Source of the DNA: DATKKX01 sp035542775
GTDB lineage: Bacteria > Planctomycetota > Phycisphaerae > UBA1845 > UTPLA1
NCBI GenBank assembly: GCA_035542775.1
Contig: DATKKX010000457.1
Location: 1-10,339, forward strand
Direction of reading: 5' to 3'
DNA: 10,339 nucleotides
A program made the translations under genes and the position numbers. Below are positions 1 through 5,877 of this stretch, one piece after another. Under the pieces are notes generated by a model that was given only the letters and a program-made list of their open reading frames with translations, was not told the origin of the DNA and ran no database searches. Position 1 is the stretch's first letter, and every line of letters begins with the position of its first letter.

Positions 1-181
1 AGCAGCAGAATTGCGTTGGACAGGTGGTCGAGCCCATCACGCTCGCGGGCGCGTCGGGGAAGGTGTGCAGGCCGCGAGCGAAGAAGCGACGGGGGACGCT
101 CGGAGGAAAAGCCGTCAGCAGGGCTCAGTAGTCGTTGGATAGTGTTGGACATAGTTGGCGTAGTACAGGCAGGCGTGAGTT
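1..181 (+). promoter_or_regulatory. pnp upstream leader region
   Basis: No recognisable gene is visible here. One frame stays open from the window edge to a TAG near 128, but its translation resembles no protein I know; in particular it is not the C-terminus of ribosomal protein S15, whose gene rpsO often precedes pnp. Two features stand out. A six-pair GC stem (CGAGCG at 75-80 with CGCTCG at 97-102) encloses a 16-base loop. Three decamers starting at 131, 141 and 151 place TTGG at 135, 145 and 155, exactly ten bases apart. I see no good -35/-10 pair. The ribosome-binding site for pnp is weak (AGG at 171-173, eight bases before ATG). In enterobacteria pnp is autoregulated through its leader RNA; whether that applies here is unknown. 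Confidence 0.3.
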
Positions 182-2404
182 ATGAAGACGTATAGCGTCG
201 AGACGGAGATTGGCGGGCGGATTCTGAAGATCGAAACCGGCAAGTTGGCGAAGCAAGCGGCCGGTGCGGTGGTGGTGACGTATGGTGAGACGGTGGTTCT
301 TTGCACGGTGGTCACGGGACCGCCGAGGGCAGAAGCGGATTTCTTTCCGCTGACCGCTGATTACCGCGAAAAGATGTATGCAGCCGGCAAGTTCCCGGGG
401 GGATTCTTCAAGCGCGAGGCGCGGCCCACCACCAAGGAAATCCTGACCATGCGGTTGATCGACCGCCCGATCCGGCCCCTGTTTCCGGAAGGCTACCGGG
501 ACGAAGTTCAGATCCAGTGCCTGGTGCTTTCGTCGGATCAGGAGAACGACGCCGACGTGCTGGCCATGTGCGGCGCATCCGCGTCCCTGGTGGTCAGCCC
601 GGTCCCGTTTGAAGGTCCCACCGCGGCGGTCCGCGTGGGTCGCGTCAACGGCGAGTTCGTCATCAACCCGACAATCGCTCAGCGCGCGGCGGCCGACCTG
701 GAGGTCGTGGTGGCGGGGCATTCCAAGGGCGTCAACATGATCGAGGCTGGTGCCTTGGAAGTACCGGAAGCAGTGGCCGCGGACGCCATCGCGATGGGAT
801 ACGAAGAGTGCCGGAAGATCGTCTCCGCCATCAATGAATTGAGCGAGATGGTCGGCGTGGAGAAGGAGCACGACCTCCCCAAGCGCGACGAATCCCTGCC
901 CGGCAAGGTCCGCGATCTGTGCGAGAAGTACAACCTTCGGACTGTCCGACGGCAGCCGACCAAGGCCGAGCGGCAGGCTGCGGTGCAGGATGTGTACGAC
1001 AAGATCGTCGCCGACCTCATTCCTGAGGATGCCGAGGATCTGCCTTACACGAAGGGCGACGTAATCGAGGAAATCCAGAAGATCGAGGAGCGCATCGTCC
1101 AAACCACCATCCTCAACGAGCGGGTGCGTTCAGACGGCCGCAGCCTCGACGATATTCGGACGATCACCTGCGAAGTGGGAGCCCTGCCACGGACGCACGG
1201 CTCGGCGCTCTTCACCCGCGGCGAAACCCAGGCCCTGGTCGTCACCACGCTGGGAACCTCGCGCGACGAGCAGATGGTCGACGACCTGATCGAGGAGTAC
1301 AGCAAGAAGTTCATGCTGCACTACAACTTCCCGCCGTTCTGCACCGGCGAGGTGAAGCGGATCGGCGCGGTCAGCCGGCGCGAGATCGGACACGGCAATC
1401 TCGCGGAGCGCTCACTGGAAGCGGTCCTGCCGACACCGGACAAGTTCCCCTACACCATCCGCATCGTCAGCGACATCATGGAGTCGAACGGCTCCAGCTC
1501 GATGGCGTCGGTCTGCGGCGGCACGCTGTCGCTGATGGACGCCGGCGTGCCGATTCGGCATCCCGTCGCCGGGATCAGCATCGGCATGGTCCACGATGAC
1601 AACCGCTATCTGCTCCTCACCGACATCCTCGGCGAGGAAGACCATTTCGGCGACATGGACTTTAAGGTCGCCGGCACGCAGGTCGGGGTCACGGCCATCC
1701 AACTGGATCTCAAAGTCCGCGCTATCACGCAGCCGCAGATCGTGGAGGCGCTGGAGAAGGCCCGCGTGGCCAGGATGAAGATCCTCAAAGAGATGCTGGC
1801 CTGCCTGAAAGAGCCCCGCCCCGACATCAGCAAGTACGCCCCCCGCCTGCTGTCGCTCAAGGTGGACGTGGACAAGATCGGCAAGATCATCGGTCCTGGC
1901 GGCAAGGGCATCAAGGCCCTGGAAGCCAACACCGGCGCCCACATCGACATCGAGGACGACGGCACGGTGTACGTGTCCAGCATCGATGCCGAGAAGGCGC
2001 AGGCGGCTTACGACGCCATTCAGCAGATATCGGAAGGCGTCAAGCTGGGCAAGATCTATACGGGCCGCGTGACCTCGATCAAGGATTTCGGCGCGTTCAT
2101 CGAGGTGGGGCCGGGCCAGGAAGGCCTGTGCCACATCAGCGAGCTCTCCGACGGTTACGTCAAGCGGGTCAGCGATGTCTGCTCCATCGGCGACACGGTC
2201 CGAGTCAAGGTCATCCTGATCGACGAGACGGGCCGCGTGAAGTTATCGCGGAAGCAGGCGTTGCTGGAGGAGGGCGGCGGAGAGCATGATCGAGGCGAAC
2301 GGGGTGATCGGCCGGATCGCGGCGAACGACGGGATCGAGGTGATCGTGGCGATCGGGGTGATCGCGAACCGCCGAAGCACAAAAAGGTGCCCTCGCCGTC
2401 GTAG
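182..2404 (+). CDS. pnp: polynucleotide phosphorylase (polyribonucleotide nucleotidyltransferase)
   Basis: This is a 3'-to-5' phosphorolytic exoribonuclease that releases nucleoside diphosphates from RNA and can also add 3' tails. The family forms trimeric rings and works in the cytoplasmic RNA degradosome. All expected domains are present in order. The first RNase PH-like domain holds the RNA-contact loop FFKR at residues 75-78 and the block KEILTMRLIDRPIRPLFPEG. A helical linker follows. The second RNase PH-like domain carries the phosphate-binding NGSSSMAS segment (serines 438-440) and the metal-site aspartates D487 and D493 in EEDHFGDMDFK. A KH domain has GPGG at 571-574, and an S1 domain spans about 624-692. 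The length of 740 residues is slightly above the usual 700 or so because of an Arg/Asp-rich tail at 703-740. The ATG start fits the family N-terminus. Identity is essentially certain; the tail is the only unusual part. Confidence 0.98.
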   Translation: MKTYSVETEIGGRILKIETGKLAKQAAGAVVVTYGETVVLCTVVTGPPRAEADFFPLTADYREKMYAAGKFPGGFFKREARPTTKEILTMRLIDRPIRPLFPEGYRDEVQIQCLVLSSDQENDADVLAMCGASASLVVSPVPFEGPTAAVRVGRVNGEFVINPTIAQRAAADLEVVVAGHSKGVNMIEAGALEVPEAVAADAIAMGYEECRKIVSAINELSEMVGVEKEHDLPKRDESLPGKVRDLCEKYNLRTVRRQPTKAERQAAVQDVYDKIVADLIPEDAEDLPYTKGDVIEEIQKIEERIVQTTILNERVRSDGRSLDDIRTITCEVGALPRTHGSALFTRGETQALVVTTLGTSRDEQMVDDLIEEYSKKFMLHYNFPPFCTGEVKRIGAVSRREIGHGNLAERSLEAVLPTPDKFPYTIRIVSDIMESNGSSSMASVCGGTLSLMDAGVPIRHPVAGISIGMVHDDNRYLLLTDILGEEDHFGDMDFKVAGTQVGVTAIQLDLKVRAITQPQIVEALEKARVARMKILKEMLACLKEPRPDISKYAPRLLSLKVDVDKIGKIIGPGGKGIKALEANTGAHIDIEDDGTVYVSSIDAEKAQAAYDAIQQISEGVKLGKIYTGRVTSIKDFGAFIEVGPGQEGLCHISELSDGYVKRVSDVCSIGDTVRVKVILIDETGRVKLSRKQALLEEGGGEHDRGERGDRPDRGERRDRGDRGDRGDREPPKHKKVPSPS
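2288..2368 (+). repeat. nine tandem nonamers encoding [D/E]-R-x in the pnp tail
   Basis: Nine consecutive nine-base units, each beginning GATCG or GAACG, encode nine tripeptides of the form Asp/Glu-Arg-x (x is mostly Gly) across residues 703-729 of PNPase. There is no interruption in the period. The units differ mostly at wobble positions, so the repeat is conserved better as protein than as DNA. This suggests either old expansion under selection or ongoing slippage followed by substitution. The resulting tail is low-complexity, dense in alternating charge, and likely disordered. Confidence 0.85.
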
Positions 2405-2585
2405 AACGGCCGCGAAAGACACTTGAACCGAGCTGTGCCCGGAACAGAGCCGTGACCGAAAGGAAGCAGCCAGTATCTCCGTGATTCGCCCCCTGCGGTC
2501 GCGGCCCGGATCGTGTGCCGGCTTTCCCGTCGCCTGGGATTGGGTGCGGGGGGAAGGTGCGGCATAAGCGAATTGGAGTCCTGCC
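2405..2585. other. pnp to histidine kinase intergenic region
   Basis: There are 181 bases between pnp and the next gene on the same strand. I see no rho-independent terminator: the best local pairing (CTGT/ACAG around 2434-2448) is short, its flanks do not pair, and no T-run follows. No clear sigma-70 promoter stands out. The right end carries the GGAG ribosome-binding site of the histidine kinase gene. Whether the two genes are cotranscribed cannot be decided from the sequence. Confidence 0.4.
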
Positions 2586-3380
2586 GTGCCGAGCCCGGAG
2601 CCGCCGAGACCCCCCAGGCTGCCTGATAGCGCGGTGGAATCCGCACCAACGCTGGCCGAGCAGCTCGTGGAACTCTCCGCGTTGACCGGCGGCCTGGCCC
2701 ACGAAATCCGCAATCCGCTCTCGACTCTGAAGGTCAACCTCCAGCTTCTCGATGAGGATTGGCGGCAGGTCGAGTCGCCTGATGAACGCCGATCCTGCGA
2801 TTTCCAGGATATCGCCCGGCGTAGTCGCGTTCGCATCGCCACACTGCTGAGCGAAGCCGACCATCTCGATCAGATACTCCAGGATTTCCTCCAATATGTC
2901 GGCAAACGGGAACTGCGCTATGCCCAGCAGGACGTGAACAGACTGGTCAGCGATCTGGTCGATTTCTACCGGCCGCAGGCGGAGGCGCACCGCATCGATC
3001 TGCGATGCAGCCTTGCCGACGATCCCCCGGTGTGCGAGATCGATCAGACGGCCGTCAAGCAAGCCATCCTGAACCTGCTGATCAACGCCCAGCAGGCCAT
3101 GGCCAACGGCGGGCAGTTGTACATCCAGGTCGGCAAGCACGGCGATTCGATGGTCCGCATCGACGTCATCGACACCGGGCCGGGCATCGCCGAGGACCAG
3201 CAGCAGAGGGTTTTTGAGGCGTATTATTCGACCAAGAAAGGCGGCAGCGGACTCGGCCTGGCCACCACGCGCCAGATCATCCGTGCCCACGACGGCCAAG
3301 TGCTCCTCTACTCCGAGCCGGGCCGAGGCTCGTGCTTCACGATTCTCCTGCCGCGGCGGCAGAGCTGCGCGCGGGAGTGA
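2586..3380 (+). CDS. soluble NtrB-like sensor histidine kinase
   Basis: This is a histidine kinase core that would autophosphorylate on His and pass the phosphate to a response regulator. The H-box reads GGLAHEIRNPLS with the phospho-acceptor at H39. The HATPase domain has an N-box with N167 (ILNLLINAQQAM), a G1 box DTGPGI at D196, an F-box region VFEAYYSTKKGG, and a G2 box GSGLGLA from G220. The H-box and ATPase style resemble the NtrB/AtoS/ZraS group, whose usual partners are sigma-54 activators. At 264 residues it has essentially only the catalytic core: no transmembrane segment and no PAS or GAF domain, just a short proline-rich N-terminus. The GTG start is forced by an in-frame TAA at 2565-2567 and supported by GGAG at 2575-2578, seven bases upstream. 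No response regulator lies beside it, so its partner is unknown. It may form an operon with the small secreted-protein gene 21 bases downstream. Confidence 0.93.
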   Translation: MPSPEPPRPPRLPDSAVESAPTLAEQLVELSALTGGLAHEIRNPLSTLKVNLQLLDEDWRQVESPDERRSCDFQDIARRSRVRIATLLSEADHLDQILQDFLQYVGKRELRYAQQDVNRLVSDLVDFYRPQAEAHRIDLRCSLADDPPVCEIDQTAVKQAILNLLINAQQAMANGGQLYIQVGKHGDSMVRIDVIDTGPGIAEDQQQRVFEAYYSTKKGGSGLGLATTRQIIRAHDGQVLLYSEPGRGSCFTILLPRRQSCARE

Positions 3381-3391
3381 GTAGACGGAGG

Positions 3392-3964
3392 ATGCAATCC
3401 CATGCAAGCGTTATCGCGGGCACCGCAGGTCTGCCTGACCGGACTGCTGCTCACCGTAGTCGCCTGTCAGTCGCGGGCACCGAGAGTCTCGTACGGGCCC
3501 GAGGCCGTCTCCGGCGCAGCGGCGCCGGGTTCCAGCCAACACTGAACGAAAAGACGGCGACGACTGCGCCCGTCAGCGAGCACGTCGAGCCGGGCATCTA
3601 CAAGTCCAAGGCGAGGGTCAAGAACGTCCATTTGTGGATGGTTGGCAAGAATAAGCTACTGGACGGTATGGCGGTGGTTGGTGGCGAACCGTGCATTTTC
3701 ACTGGCATCGATGTAAATTGGGCAATCAGGCTGGATGTGCAGGAAGGCGAAAAGCCACTCTGGTTCTTGAAAGCCGGCGAGCCTGTCACGATCGTTGTGC
3801 ACAGCCCGTTTCATGTATTCGGCAGGGATTTCGGCGAGGCGGTGGGCGAAACATGGCAGTTTTCGCTAACGATTAGTCGGAGAAACGATGGTACGCTGAC
3901 TTTGGTCCCCTCGCGACGCCGACCGGCTCTTTCCAAGACGGGCGGATTCGGCCCGCGCGACTGA
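3392..3964 (+). CDS. hypothetical protein, probable mature part of a frameshifted lipoprotein
   Basis: This frame is open from the ATG at 3392 (and even further upstream, overlapping the kinase gene) to TGA at 3962-3964. Its first 55 residues or so look non-coding: they are rich in Arg, Ser and Ala with no motif. From about APVSEHVEPGIYK onward the translation becomes protein-like, with alternating hydrophobic strands (VKNVHLWMVG, AIRLDVQEGEK, VTIVVHSPFHVF, WQFSLTI) that suggest a small beta-rich domain of about 110 residues. I do not recognise the family. The ATG at 3392 directly abuts its GGAGG, which is too close for normal initiation, whereas the ATG at 3402 in another frame is well placed and encodes a lipoprotein signal. 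The simplest reading is that the true product starts at 3402 and enters this frame through a one-base loss between roughly 3483 and 3545. Local base composition is more A/T-rich than in neighbouring genes, especially around 3620-3730. Confidence 0.55.
   Translation: MQSHASVIAGTAGLPDRTAAHRSRLSVAGTESLVRARGRLRRSGAGFQPTLNEKTATTAPVSEHVEPGIYKSKARVKNVHLWMVGKNKLLDGMAVVGGEPCIFTGIDVNWAIRLDVQEGEKPLWFLKAGEPVTIVVHSPFHVFGRDFGEAVGETWQFSLTISRRNDGTLTLVPSRRRPALSKTGGFGPRD
3402..3545 (+). pseudogene. lipoprotein signal-peptide segment, out of frame with downstream body
   Basis: An ATG at 3402 is preceded by GGAGG at 3387-3391 with ten bases of spacing. It opens a 47-codon frame whose product has a textbook lipoprotein signal: a short N-terminal region with Arg at position 6, a hydrophobic core (CLTGLLLTVVA), and lipobox V19-V20-A21 before C22. 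The residues after the cysteine (QSRAPRVSYGPEAVSG) look like the flexible tether of a lipoprotein, and the frame then ends at TGA 3543-3545. A 47-residue lipoprotein with no domain is unlikely to be the full product. Moving to the -1 frame before the stop would join it to the 3964-ending body. A real deletion, an assembly or sequencing error, or a genuinely tiny lipoprotein are all possible; I favour one of the first two. Confidence 0.6.
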
Positions 3965-4036
3965 GAGCAGCGTGACGGGCCGACGCGCGTGCGATGTTCG
4001 TTGCATGACCTCGTACCTCAGCTTACGCAGGCCGGA

Positions 4037-5182
4037 CTACCCAGCCCGTCCCTTGCGTCGATGCCATCGATACGCCGCAACGATCACAACCGCCGCGATT
4101 ACCCACCAAATCAGTCCGCCAACGATGATTGACACCAGCGCCGCCAGCGTATCAGCCAGAAACTGAACGCCGTCCGTCCACGCGGCCTTGAACTTCCGCG
4201 CGAAGTACTCGCCCAGCGCAGATTCATGCGTAGTGGGCGCGTCGCCGGGACGAATCAGGACCAGCACCGTCGCCAGCGAAACCAGCCGGCTCAACTGGTC
4301 GCGCTGGGCGGTGAGCTTCTCGATCTCTTCGCGGACCTCGGCAATCTTGTCGCGAAGCTCCAGCACTTCCTTGAGCGGAGCATCCTGCCGTTTCTCCAGA
4401 AGCTGCAAGAGCTCTGCTTCTACACGCTGCTCATTGCGCAGGCGGGCCTCGACATCGACCACCTGAGCGGTGACATCCTGCCCTTCGACCCGTTCGGATC
4501 GCACCTCGCCAAGCTGCCGGAGCTCGTTCAACACGTTATCCAGGCGCTGGGCGGTAACACGCAGGGTCAGATGTGCCTGGGCCTCCTTGCCGGTGCCGGT
4601 CAGCTCCGAGCCCTCCACGTACTCACCCAGGGCCGCGTTCAGGCCCATCGACGCCTTGAGAAAGACGGCACGAACGTCGTCGGTCTTCAGTTCGATCGTG
4701 GCTTTGCGGATGACGTGACGATCGGATACCGGCTGATCCGCCTGTTTCGGACGGCCAGGGGAGGGGACTCGGGGCTGGGCGGGAGTCCCCAGCGAGTAGA
4801 AGAATCCTTCCGCTTCCGCAGCCGGCGCTCGTAAGACCTCCTTGCCGACCGTGCCACTTCTGCGCCCGTCCGCCACTTCCGTAGGAGCATACCGCATAGG
4901 GGAACCAGCGGACGGGACCGCACATTCAGAGAGACTCCCACGCCTTCCTGGCGAAAGGTGCGGCATCGTAACGGCTGCTGCGACCAGGAGAATAACCGCA
5001 GCGGCGATGCCGGCGCGAAGCTTCCAGGACAATGGCCGCAAGAGCATGTGATCCCATGCCGTCGTCGCAGATCCCGCCCCTATCATGTTCAACGCCCGCC
5101 GCCAAAGCTGCGTCCTGTCGCCGGGCCAGACGGTCAGCCCCGCAAGCTGTTGCTCCAGGTTGTCATCCAGCGCGCCGGTCAT
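4037..5182 (-). CDS. DUF4349 membrane protein, candidate anti-sigma factor
   Basis: This 381-residue protein begins inside the stop codon of the ECF sigma gene (ATGA overlap at 5179-5182), the usual arrangement for a sigma factor and its membrane regulator. Residues 1-55 are a hydrophilic, presumably cytoplasmic segment (LEQQLAGLTVWPGDRTQLW). A first transmembrane helix covers about 57-73. A Pro/Gly/Ser-rich linker leads to a DUF4349 domain from about 152 to 330. It contains RHVIRKATIELKTDD, the QDVTAQVVDVEARLRN segment and a strong coiled coil at about 248-300. A second transmembrane helix (about 349-371) and a basic tail end the protein. DUF4349 itself has no established biochemical role that I can name. 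The anti-sigma role is inferred from position, topology and the coupled start; the HxxxCxxC zinc motif common in anti-sigma factors is absent from the N-terminus. It could instead be a membrane protein merely controlled by the sigma factor. Confidence 0.85.
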   Translation of the reverse strand: MTGALDDNLEQQLAGLTVWPGDRTQLWRRALNMIGAGSATTAWDHMLLRPLSWKLRAGIAAAVILLVAAAVTMPHLSPGRRGSLSECAVPSAGSPMRYAPTEVADGRRSGTVGKEVLRAPAAEAEGFFYSLGTPAQPRVPSPGRPKQADQPVSDRHVIRKATIELKTDDVRAVFLKASMGLNAALGEYVEGSELTGTGKEAQAHLTLRVTAQRLDNVLNELRQLGEVRSERVEGQDVTAQVVDVEARLRNEQRVEAELLQLLEKRQDAPLKEVLELRDKIAEVREEIEKLTAQRDQLSRLVSLATVLVLIRPGDAPTTHESALGEYFARKFKAAWTDGVQFLADTLAALVSIIVGGLIWWVIAAVVIVAAYRWHRRKGRAG

Positions 5183-5730
5183 GATCGTATCTCCGGTGAC
5201 AGCCGCCCGCGCAGCTCCTCCAGCGCCGCGTGCAGCCGCGACTTCAAAGTGCCGACGGGGATACCCAGGATCTCCGCCGCCTGCTCATGAGTCATGCCTT
5301 CGTGGTAGCACAGCAGGAGAAGGAGACTCTTGTCCTCACTGAGGCCCCTCATCGCCGCCCGAAGGGAATCTCGTTGCTCAGCCGTCGTCGCGGATTGCTC
5401 TGGCGAGGCCTCGGGTGATGGCATTTCATCTGGAACTTGCGACGCCAGCACAAGCCCTCGCGACGCCAGCAGGTTACGGCACTGGTTGATGGTGATCCGA
5501 TAGAGCCAGGTCTTGAAACTGCTCCGGCCGTCGAACTTGTCGCCGAATCGGATTACTCGGAGCCACGTTTCCTGCACGGCATCGAATGCCAAGGCCTGAT
5601 CGCCGCCAAGCAGACCCCACGCCAGGCCCAGCAGCCGCGGCTCGTAGCGTCGGGCCAGCTCTTCCAGGCCTCTGGGCCGGCCCGCTGCGAAATCCTTCAG
5701 GAGCGATTCGTCAGTCACTTCGTCGGCCAT
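5179..5730 (-). CDS. ECF-subfamily RNA polymerase sigma factor
   Basis: This is a two-domain extracytoplasmic-function sigma factor that redirects RNA polymerase to a small set of promoters. With the start chosen here it has 183 residues. Region 2 spans about 10-87, with D50-x-x-QETW in region 2.2 and the helix SFKTWLYRITINQCR (71-85) covering 2.3/2.4. A Pro/Ser/Glu-rich linker (about 100-120) joins region 4 at about 123-177, whose helix-turn-helix reads MTHEQAAEILGIPVGTLKSR. An ATG at 5754 would add eight residues (MSGRGQLA) but has no ribosome-binding site and abuts a -10-like element. The ATG at 5730 has GAGG ten bases upstream, so I prefer it. The stop overlaps the start of the DUF4349 gene, implying translational coupling and sigma/anti-sigma pairing. 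I cannot assign an ECF group. Confidence 0.93.
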   Translation of the reverse strand: MADEVTDESLLKDFAAGRPRGLEELARRYEPRLLGLAWGLLGGDQALAFDAVQETWLRVIRFGDKFDGRSSFKTWLYRITINQCRNLLASRGLVLASQVPDEMPSPEASPEQSATTAEQRDSLRAAMRGLSEDKSLLLLLCYHEGMTHEQAAEILGIPVGTLKSRLHAALEELRGRLSPEIRS

Positions 5731-5754
5731 TGCCAGTTGTCCTCGCCCGGACAT

Positions 5755-5783
5755 TAGACCGACGAAGTGCCGTTTTAGTTCTC
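5755..5783 (-). promoter_or_regulatory. ECF-type promoter candidate before the sigma gene
   Basis: Read on the minus strand, GAGAAC (5783-5778) is followed by a 17-base spacer and then GGTCTA (5760-5755). This resembles the GGAAC / GTC-type elements that ECF sigma factors recognise, including the AAC core in the -35. Transcription would then start around 5748-5750, leaving a short leader with the GAGG site before the ATG at 5730. That would suit an autoregulated sigma gene. The match is by eye and could be chance. Confidence 0.4.
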
Positions 5784-5853
5784 GGAAAAGCTTGGAACGA
5801 CGGGATTTCTACGGCATATCCAACGGGAGACACCGCCTCAGCCGCCTCTGGCC

Positions 5854-5876
5854 CCGCGCTCGGTCGGCCCGCGCGG
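5854..5876 (-). terminator. GC hairpin just after the TPR/transglutaminase gene
   Basis: On the minus strand, just past the TAA (5880-5878), CCGCGC and GCGCGG form a perfect six-pair stem around an 11-base loop. It is correctly placed to end the long transcript, but no T-run follows. It would be a weak or factor-dependent terminator, or only an RNA-stabilising hairpin. Confidence 0.25.
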
Positions 5877-5877
5877 C

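Noticed and set aside
101..125. CGGAGGAAAAGCC followed by GGGCTC, faintly similar to the conserved GAGGAAAGUCCGGGCUC core of RNase P RNA.
   Set aside because: The match is broken at several invariant positions, and the space before pnp is too short for the rest of the RNA.
3..128. An open frame at the left edge ending in TAG, possibly the tail of an upstream gene such as rpsO.
   Set aside because: The translation does not resemble the S15 C-terminus or any protein I recognise, and 42 codons open at a window edge are not evidence of coding.
125..1102. A 325-codon minus-strand open frame across the start of pnp.
   Set aside because: It shadows a highly conserved gene; the translation is His/Arg/Asp-rich without motifs.
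2211..3407. A 398-codon minus-strand open frame covering the end of pnp and the histidine kinase gene.
   Set aside because: It is antisense to two clearly identified genes and its translation shows no motif.
3965..4036. A shared terminator between the converging small secreted-protein and DUF4349 genes.
   Set aside because: I found no stem of useful length followed by a T-run on either strand.
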